Notes under the pieces: model-generated
Seen by the model: only the letters and a program-made list of their open reading frames with translations
Database searches by the model: none
Told to the model about the DNA's origin: nothing
Source of the DNA: UBA964 sp031382085
GTDB taxonomy: Bacteria > Pseudomonadota > Gammaproteobacteria > Steroidobacterales > Steroidobacteraceae
Reading direction: 5' to 3'
Assembly: GCA_031382085.1 (NCBI GenBank)
Contig: JANMYM010000067.1
Location: 1-64,000 of the forward strand
DNA length: 64,000 nt
Part shown: positions 59,146 through 64,000 of the stretch, piece by piece
Layout: every line of letters starts with the position of its first letter
Position numbering within the stretch: the stretch's first letter is position 1
Program-made: the position numbers and the translations under genes

Positions 59146-61662
59146 TTACGCGCGCGCCGGCGCTGCCTGCATAGCCGACATTTCAGTTGGCAGCAACGAA
59201 GCATAGGGCACTGCGCCGGCGTGTTGACGCACCAGCAACGCCAGCAAGTCATCGGCGGTACACGGCTCACCAAACAAGCGGCCCTGAGCCAGCGTACAGT
59301 TGTGTTCGCGCAGGAATTCAATGTGACGTGCCGACTCGACGCCTTCGGCGATGACCTGCATTCCCAGGTTACGTCCCATTTCGATGATGGTGCGCACGAT
59401 GGTGGCGTCGGCCTCGTCATCGACCACATCGCGCACGAAACTCTGGTCAATTTTCAGCGTGCCAATCGGAAACTGCTGCAGGGCGGACAAGGACGAGTAG
59501 CCGGTACCGAAGTCATCGATCGACAGATGCAGGCCCATCGCATACAGCTCATCCAACAAACGCAGCGTGCGCTTGACATCCGCCATCAGCGTGGATTCCG
59601 TGATCTCGAGCTCGAACGAAGTTGGCGATAGTGCGTACTTGCGGAAAATGGCGCGGCAACGCAGGATGAAACTCGCCTGCCGCAGCTGTTTCAGCGACAG
59701 GTTCAGCGACATGCGGCCGGGGTCGGGCAACTCGCCTAACATGCGCTTGTAGTCCTGGCAAACGCGGTCCAGCACCCATTCGCCGATCTCCACGATAAGG
59801 TTGGATTCTTCGGCCAGCGGAATGAACTGCGATGGCGGTACGTCGCCGTGACCCGGCAGGTGCCAGCGCAACAGTGCCTCGGCCCCAACGATGCGGCCGG
59901 TGCGAATGTCGACCTTGGGCTGATATCGAACCACGAATTCGTCTTTTTCCAGGGCACGGCGCAGCTTGCTCTTCAGCATCAGGCGTTCCACCGCCGCTGA
60001 ATTCATCTCGGTCGCATAAAACGCAAACGTATTGCCGCCGTTTTGCTTCGAGTAATACATGGCCGCGTCGGCATTGCGGATCAGGTCGATGACATTCTCG
60101 GCATCCTGCGGCGCGAACGCGATGCCGATGCTGGAAGTCATGAACACTTCCTGCTGGTTGACCTGAAAAGCCTGGCTGACCTGGTCGAGAATCGAACGGG
60201 CGAGATGCGCGATCGGGCCGCGATTATCGACGTCCGGCGGCAGCCCTTCGACGAACACGGCAAATTCGTCGCCAGCGAGGCGGCCGACAATCGCGTCCTT
60301 CGGCAACGCGCGTGACAGCCGTTCCGACAGTATCTCGAGGGTGCGATCACCGGCATTGTGCCCAAAAGTGTCATTCACTTCCTTGAACCGGTCCATGTCC
60401 AGGTACAGCAGCGCGACCGACTGGTTCGATTTCACGGTACGCGACAATGACTGCTGCAGCAGATGCTGAAACTGCATTCTGTTAGGAACCTTGGTCAGCG
60501 TGTCGTAGCGCGCCAGATAACGGATGCGGCGCTCAGCGCGCTTGCGATCCGTGATGTTGCGGGCGACGAAAATGCTGCCCTGGAATTGCGGATCATCGCT
60601 GCCTATCGGCGAGCCGGTAATGACCACTGGTATGGTCTGGCCCTGCCGCGTGCGCAACACGGTTTCGCGTGAATCCTGGGCTGCCTGCCGCGGGTCAAAA
60701 TTGTTGCGCTCCGATTCTTCGAGCACTGACATGATGCTCTTGCCGATCAGTTCTTCTTCGCCATAGGCGAGCAGCCGGCAGGCCGCCTTGTTAGCCATCT
60801 TGATCACCCCTTCGGGCGAGGCCACAAACACCGCGTCGCTGATGCCGCTCAGGACCGAAACCAGGTAGCTGCGGGTGATGGTGGAATGTCGCAGGCGATG
60901 CCGGGTCTTTTCCAGCACTTCCCGAAGTTCCGCGAATTCCGGATCGCCGGTGAGCTCGATGGGGCGCGTGTAGTCGCCGTGGCCCATGCGTTCGACGCTA
61001 CGCATCAGTGCGGCAAGCGGCTTGCTGATGCCGTGCGCAGCCCACCAGGCTAACAAACTGCTGAGCAGCAACACGCACAAGGTTCCGGCGACGATCCACC
61101 ACAGATTACGCCGCAACTGATCGACCGCCGCCGACCGGACCAGGCTCGCGCCGGCCGCTCCGACCGCGCTGCTGCCGTCGGCGCCGATAAAACTGAGCGT
61201 CACTTTCACGGTGCCTATCGTCCTCGGCAGCTGCGTGTCCGCGAACGGACTGTACAGCGCGGTTATCTGGCTGGTCGCCGAGGCGCGCATTGTGGTATCG
61301 GAGTTATCCGTGGTTCCTGGACGCTGCCACTGATAGATGCGCACGCCAGCCGCGTTCGATACTGTTAGCTCAACGGTGGTGTCGTCTTCGGTGAAAGCCT
61401 GTAGCGACTCGGCAACGCTGCGGTTATCGCCGCTATTCAGCGGCGCGGACACGACATCGGCTACATGACGAGCGGTCTCGCGCGCGCGACTCTGCAGCTC
61501 GCGGGCAACTTCCTGTCGCGCGCTATCGCGTGCGATCCCGCCGAATACCACGGCGTTGCGCTGCCCCTGCCAGACGGCGAGCGTACCGAGCAATGTGGCG
61601 CACAGAAGCGTGGCTCCGAGAACCGCATAGATCAGCTTGGTTTTGAAATTTAGCTGACGCAC
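59146..61662 (-). CDS. HAMP-PAS-GGDEF-EAL cyclic-di-GMP protein
   Basis: 838 residues. Two membrane spans (about residues 10-30 and 187-207) flank a periplasmic domain of about 150 residues. Then come HAMP (about 210-262), PAS (about 270-390), GGDEF (about 395-550) and EAL (about 570-825). The GGDEF motif is RLAGDEFAVF, first Gly changed to Ala. The EAL domain looks complete: EALLRWH, SLNLSLKQL, ELEITES, IDDFGTGYSSLS, LKIDQSFV and EGVES. It probably breaks down cyclic-di-GMP in response to a periplasmic signal. It is divergent from the FrnE-like gene. Confidence 0.93.
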   Translation of the reverse strand: MRQLNFKTKLIYAVLGATLLCATLLGTLAVWQGQRNAVVFGGIARDSARQEVARELQSRARETARHVADVVSAPLNSGDNRSVAESLQAFTEDDTTVELTVSNAAGVRIYQWQRPGTTDNSDTTMRASATSQITALYSPFADTQLPRTIGTVKVTLSFIGADGSSAVGAAGASLVRSAAVDQLRRNLWWIVAGTLCVLLLSSLLAWWAAHGISKPLAALMRSVERMGHGDYTRPIELTGDPEFAELREVLEKTRHRLRHSTITRSYLVSVLSGISDAVFVASPEGVIKMANKAACRLLAYGEEELIGKSIMSVLEESERNNFDPRQAAQDSRETVLRTRQGQTIPVVITGSPIGSDDPQFQGSIFVARNITDRKRAERRIRYLARYDTLTKVPNRMQFQHLLQQSLSRTVKSNQSVALLYLDMDRFKEVNDTFGHNAGDRTLEILSERLSRALPKDAIVGRLAGDEFAVFVEGLPPDVDNRGPIAHLARSILDQVSQAFQVNQQEVFMTSSIGIAFAPQDAENVIDLIRNADAAMYYSKQNGGNTFAFYATEMNSAAVERLMLKSKLRRALEKDEFVVRYQPKVDIRTGRIVGAEALLRWHLPGHGDVPPSQFIPLAEESNLIVEIGEWVLDRVCQDYKRMLGELPDPGRMSLNLSLKQLRQASFILRCRAIFRKYALSPTSFELEITESTLMADVKRTLRLLDELYAMGLHLSIDDFGTGYSSLSALQQFPIGTLKIDQSFVRDVVDDEADATIVRTIIEMGRNLGMQVIAEGVESARHIEFLREHNCTLAQGRLFGEPCTADDLLALLVRQHAGAVPYASLLPTEMSAMQAAPARA

Positions 61663-61769
61663 GAGTTGGGTGTCAGATCTCTTTAGTTATAGTAGTCCAG
61701 CCGATCTTACGCTGCCCCCGGGGTGGGTTCCACCGTCGGCGCGGTGCGACAGTAGGCTAGACTCCGGGC

Positions 61770-62402
61770 GTGAAAATTGAGGTCTGGTCGGATACGGTCT
61801 GCCCCTGGTGCTATATAGGGCTAAAACGGCTGCAGAAGGCCCTGGACCTGCGTCCGGCCATCGTAGCCGAGGTCTGTTGGCTGCCCTTTGAGCTCAATCC
61901 TGACATGCCGGAATCCGGCATGGACCGTAAGACATATTTACAGCAGAAATTCGGTGACCCGGATCGTTTCCAGGGTACGCAGGGGACCCTGCAGCGCATT
62001 GCTGCGGATTTGGGCATCGACTATCGGCCGGAGCGGCAGACCCGGATGCCCAGCACCCGCCGCTCGCACATGCTGATTGCCGCCGCCGCGACCGGCCGGC
62101 AGACCGAACTCAAGGAGGCCATACTGCGCGCCTATTTCTCCGACGGTCGCGACATTGGCGATCTCGCGGTGCTGCGTGACATCGCAGCGCCCCTGGGGAT
62201 GGACGCAGCGCAGGTAGATGAGCTGCTGGCTAACAGTGAGCTGCGCGCCGCGGTTGCGCAGCGCGAAGACGAAGCGCATCGCCTGCAGATCAACGGCGTG
62301 CCGACTTTTGTCTTTGATCGCAAGGCCGGGTTCTCCGGCGCCCAGGAAGTTGAGGTTTTTCTGCAGGTACTGGATCGAGTTTCCGCCGATGCTGGACGCT
62401 GA
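61770..62402 (+). CDS. DsbA-family oxidoreductase, FrnE-like
   Basis: 210 residues from GTG 61770. SDTVCPWCYIGLKRL gives the thioredoxin-fold active site CPWC, and the FrnE/2-hydroxychromene isomerase-like features follow: LPFELNPDMPESGMDRK, ADLGIDYRPERQTRMPSTRRSHML and the cis-Pro loop INGVPTFVFDRKAGFSGAQ. No signal peptide, so it is cytosolic. It would exchange thiols and disulfides. The M15 peptidase gene overlaps its last 14 bases. Confidence 0.9.
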   Translation: MKIEVWSDTVCPWCYIGLKRLQKALDLRPAIVAEVCWLPFELNPDMPESGMDRKTYLQQKFGDPDRFQGTQGTLQRIAADLGIDYRPERQTRMPSTRRSHMLIAAAATGRQTELKEAILRAYFSDGRDIGDLAVLRDIAAPLGMDAAQVDELLANSELRAAVAQREDEAHRLQINGVPTFVFDRKAGFSGAQEVEVFLQVLDRVSADAGR

Positions 62403-63087
62403 GGCGCTGACAGGCCGGTCGCGAACCCATGTCGTCGACCTGGAGAACCCACGCTGCACGCTCCACGTGCAGAGCGCACCCGCCTGGCTGGAGCTGCGCG
62501 CAGCGGCAGCCGAGGCGGGGTTCGACCTGCATCCGATTTCTTCGTACCGGGATTTTGAGCGCCAGCTCGGCATCTGGAATGCCAAGTACCGTGGAGAGAA
62601 AATTTTGTTAGACCGCAGCGGGCGACCGCTGGATTTTGCTGCGTTGCCGCCTGGCGATCTGGTTGAAACAATTATGACCTGGTCGGCATTGCCTGGTGCG
62701 AGCCGGCACCATTGGGGCTCGGACCTCGATGTACTCGATCTTGTTGCCCTGCGCGCTGAACGGGCCCGCAACCCTGAATTCCACGCACAAATGACGCCGG
62801 CGGAATTTGCGCCGGGCGCGCTGTTTGGACCATTGAATCAGTGGCTGGGCGAGAACCTGGCTCGCTTCGGTTTTTTCAGGCCATATGCGCAGGATCTGGG
62901 TGGCGTCATGCCCGAGCCCTGGCACATCAGTCATGCCCCCGTGGCTGGACCGGCGTTAGCTGCCATGCGACCCGCGATGCTGTCCGCCGCGCTGTCCGGT
63001 CGCGATGTCGCTGGCGCCGAGCAGATTCTGCCGCGGCTGCCCGAGTTATTCGAACGCTACGTACAACGGGTGGCTGCGCCAATCTAG
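62389..63087 (+). CDS. M15-family (VanY-like) D-Ala-D-Ala carboxypeptidase
   Basis: 232 residues from ATG 62389. The VanY motifs are HPISSYRDFERQLGIWN, ASRHHWGSDLDVLD (zinc His and Asp) and PEPWHISHAP (catalytic Glu and zinc His). These zinc peptidases trim peptidoglycan stems or free D-Ala-D-Ala dipeptide. No signal peptide is seen, so action on cytoplasmic recycled peptides is possible. It shares 4 bases (CTAG) with the stop of the convergent HD gene. Confidence 0.85.
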   Translation: MLDAEALTGRSRTHVVDLENPRCTLHVQSAPAWLELRAAAAEAGFDLHPISSYRDFERQLGIWNAKYRGEKILLDRSGRPLDFAALPPGDLVETIMTWSALPGASRHHWGSDLDVLDLVALRAERARNPEFHAQMTPAEFAPGALFGPLNQWLGENLARFGFFRPYAQDLGGVMPEPWHISHAPVAGPALAAMRPAMLSAALSGRDVAGAEQILPRLPELFERYVQRVAAPI

Positions 63088-63989
63088 CGGCTTGCCCAGG
63101 CGCGGCGGATGTAATTCGCCATCAAGGTGCGCATCGATGTGACCGCATCAGGCACTGCGGTAAACAGCGGCGGCGAGCGGCGCAGCATGTGCCAGCTCTC
63201 ACTGCGGAGGATTTCCTGCAGATATTTCATGTTGCGTTCGATGGACTCGATATAGGGGTTGCGGCCGTCGAACAATGCTTCGAAATGGCGGTACGCCGCG
63301 CCAAATCCCTGGTCGAGGCGCTTGCTGCGGGTCTCGTCGACGAACTTCGGCGTCTGTCGCAGCAGATCGAGGCCCGAAGCGTAACGCACCGCTGGATAGC
63401 CCTCGGTGCCCCTGTCAAGCGCCACGCCACCCAGCACAAATTCCGGGTACAGCCGGTCGCGGCATTTCTCCAGGTAGCAGCGGTCCGCGAGCTGCGCGAC
63501 CATGTCGGCGGTACCCATCAGTGCGCCGAGCTTTGCATCCCTGGGGTCATCGAACTGCAACTGGGCGAGTGGTTTTTCGTAGCCCGTGCAATGCATTACT
63601 TCTGTGACGACCGGAATCCATCGTCCGAGCCCGAGTTCCGGCAGCAGGGCCGACAGGAAACGGATGCCGCGCGAGACATGGTTGCGGGTGAATTCGGCGC
63701 CGTTGAAATGGTCATCGTCGTTGCGCTCGCGCAGGTAGCCGACATCGTGAAACAGCGCCGTGATCGTCCCCACCACTGCGCGTTCGCCGCCTAACGCGGC
63801 CGCAGGTTCGGCGCTGCGCTCGTAACCGACCATGAGCCGCACCATCGCGAGGGTGATATCAAGCGTGTGCTGCATGTCATGGTACAGCGTGTCGACGCCT
63901 TCATAGCGGGGCGACTGGCCGGTGAACATCGGTGTGAAAACGTCGAAGGCACGGTCGATTCTGCTGAAATCCGCGCCCGGCCAGGTCAT
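63084..63989 (-). CDS. HD-domain protein
   Basis: 301 residues from ATG 63989. The metal motif is spread as YHDMQHTLD and ALFHDVGYL (HD, about residues 79-87), then HVSRGIRFL and MGTADMVAQLADR. This is an HD-type phosphohydrolase fold, with the HDc domain covering about residues 30-200. The substrate is unknown. The frame stays open to the window edge upstream of the ATG, so a longer start outside cannot be excluded. Confidence 0.8.
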   Translation of the reverse strand: MTWPGADFSRIDRAFDVFTPMFTGQSPRYEGVDTLYHDMQHTLDITLAMVRLMVGYERSAEPAAALGGERAVVGTITALFHDVGYLRERNDDDHFNGAEFTRNHVSRGIRFLSALLPELGLGRWIPVVTEVMHCTGYEKPLAQLQFDDPRDAKLGALMGTADMVAQLADRCYLEKCRDRLYPEFVLGGVALDRGTEGYPAVRYASGLDLLRQTPKFVDETRSKRLDQGFGAAYRHFEALFDGRNPYIESIERNMKYLQEILRSESWHMLRRSPPLFTAVPDAVTSMRTLMANYIRRAWASR

Positions 63990-64000
63990 GGCAAACAGGC

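Larger units (their letters stand above)
1589..62611. repeat. Dispersed TTGTTAG / CTAACAA heptamer
   Basis: I count about 50 copies by eye over both strands, for example at 1589, 6663, 8012, 12382, 15821, 16034, 17507, 20451, 24012, 26717, 27819, 31763, 36860, 39253, 43595, 44908, 47277, 49014, 56942, 57935 and 61050 (first base). Most continue as G or C after the final G. Base composition alone would give about three. Copies lie in all three codon registers (TTG-TTA-G, CTA-ACA, GCT-AAC), in intergenic DNA (14262) and in stop codons (22820, 39253). Confidence 0.7.

Noticed and set aside
1589..62611. TTGTTAG as a polar chromosome-segregation motif (KOPS type)
   Set aside because: Copies occur in both orientations in roughly equal numbers along the window, with no switch or strand preference.
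1589..62611. TTGTTAG as a result of GTTGG to GTTAG base change
   Set aside because: GTTGG and CCAAC are still present at normal-looking frequency, so a general conversion does not explain the excess.
1..64000. tRNA, rRNA, CRISPR array, insertion sequence or prophage
   Set aside because: I looked for tRNA-like cloverleaf ends, regular direct repeats, transposase and integrase motifs and phage structural genes and saw none.

Overview
The window is 64 kb of high-GC chromosomal DNA that is almost entirely coding. Genes are short-spaced, often overlap by ATGA or share stop codons, and use GTG and TTG starts often. The gene set points to a gammaproteobacterium: type II secretion helpers (GspA/GspB), a FadE-type acyl-CoA dehydrogenase with an N-terminal membrane segment, an Mla/MCE lipid transport operon with a PqiC-like lipoprotein, a YtrA-type GntR/ABC operon and periplasmic Tat-exported molybdo-oxidoreductase subunits. 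The style (many secreted hydrolases, DUFs and propeller proteins) suggests the Nevskiales/Steroidobacterales/Xanthomonadales neighbourhood; this is inference, as no rRNA or tRNA gene is present to anchor it.

Layout. 1-16.7 kb: end of a UbiD-like decarboxylase, a methyltransferase, a duplicated DUF1838 protein, secreted propeller proteins, a PhoX-like protein, an S9 peptidase operon with a MaoC hydratase and an exported 2-hydroxyacid dehydrogenase, an NmrA-type reductase, and a COG0523 GTPase paired with a WD40 protein. 16.7-29.8 kb: M20 amidohydrolase, IorAB-type molybdenum hydroxylase, beta-CASP metallo-beta-lactamase, NTP/NDP-transporter-like protein, a receiver-bearing Ser/Thr kinase coupled to a receiver-TM-TonB protein, and a cytosine-permease-like transporter. 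30-41 kb: methyltransferase/SUMF1-like cluster, OmpA-like/coiled-coil/DUF4197 envelope operon, rhodanese, DAK2-DegV fusion, GspB/GspA, DinB. 41-50 kb: FadE, malate dehydrogenase, an ECF sigma/anti-sigma-like pair, and a small-protein/GntR/ABC operon with two copies of one operator, then a glycine-zipper protein and Dps. 50-64 kb: Mla/MCE operon, DctA-type symporter, a nested palindromic intergenic element, a PLD-like protein, a GGDEF-EAL protein, FrnE-like oxidoreductase, M15 peptidase and an HD protein.

Three things stand out. (1) The heptamer TTGTTAG (either strand) occurs about 50 times by eye, where base composition alone predicts about three. It falls in all reading frames, in intergenic DNA and in stop codons, so it looks like a DNA-level signal. 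(2) Two copies of a 28-bp operator flank a 51-residue membrane-protein ORF at the head of the GntR/ABC operon. (3) A composite inverted repeat of about 220 bp lies between dctA and the PLD gene. A kinase plus receiver-TM-TonB gene pair is the most unusual protein-level architecture. No CRISPR array, insertion sequence, prophage, rRNA or tRNA gene was seen.
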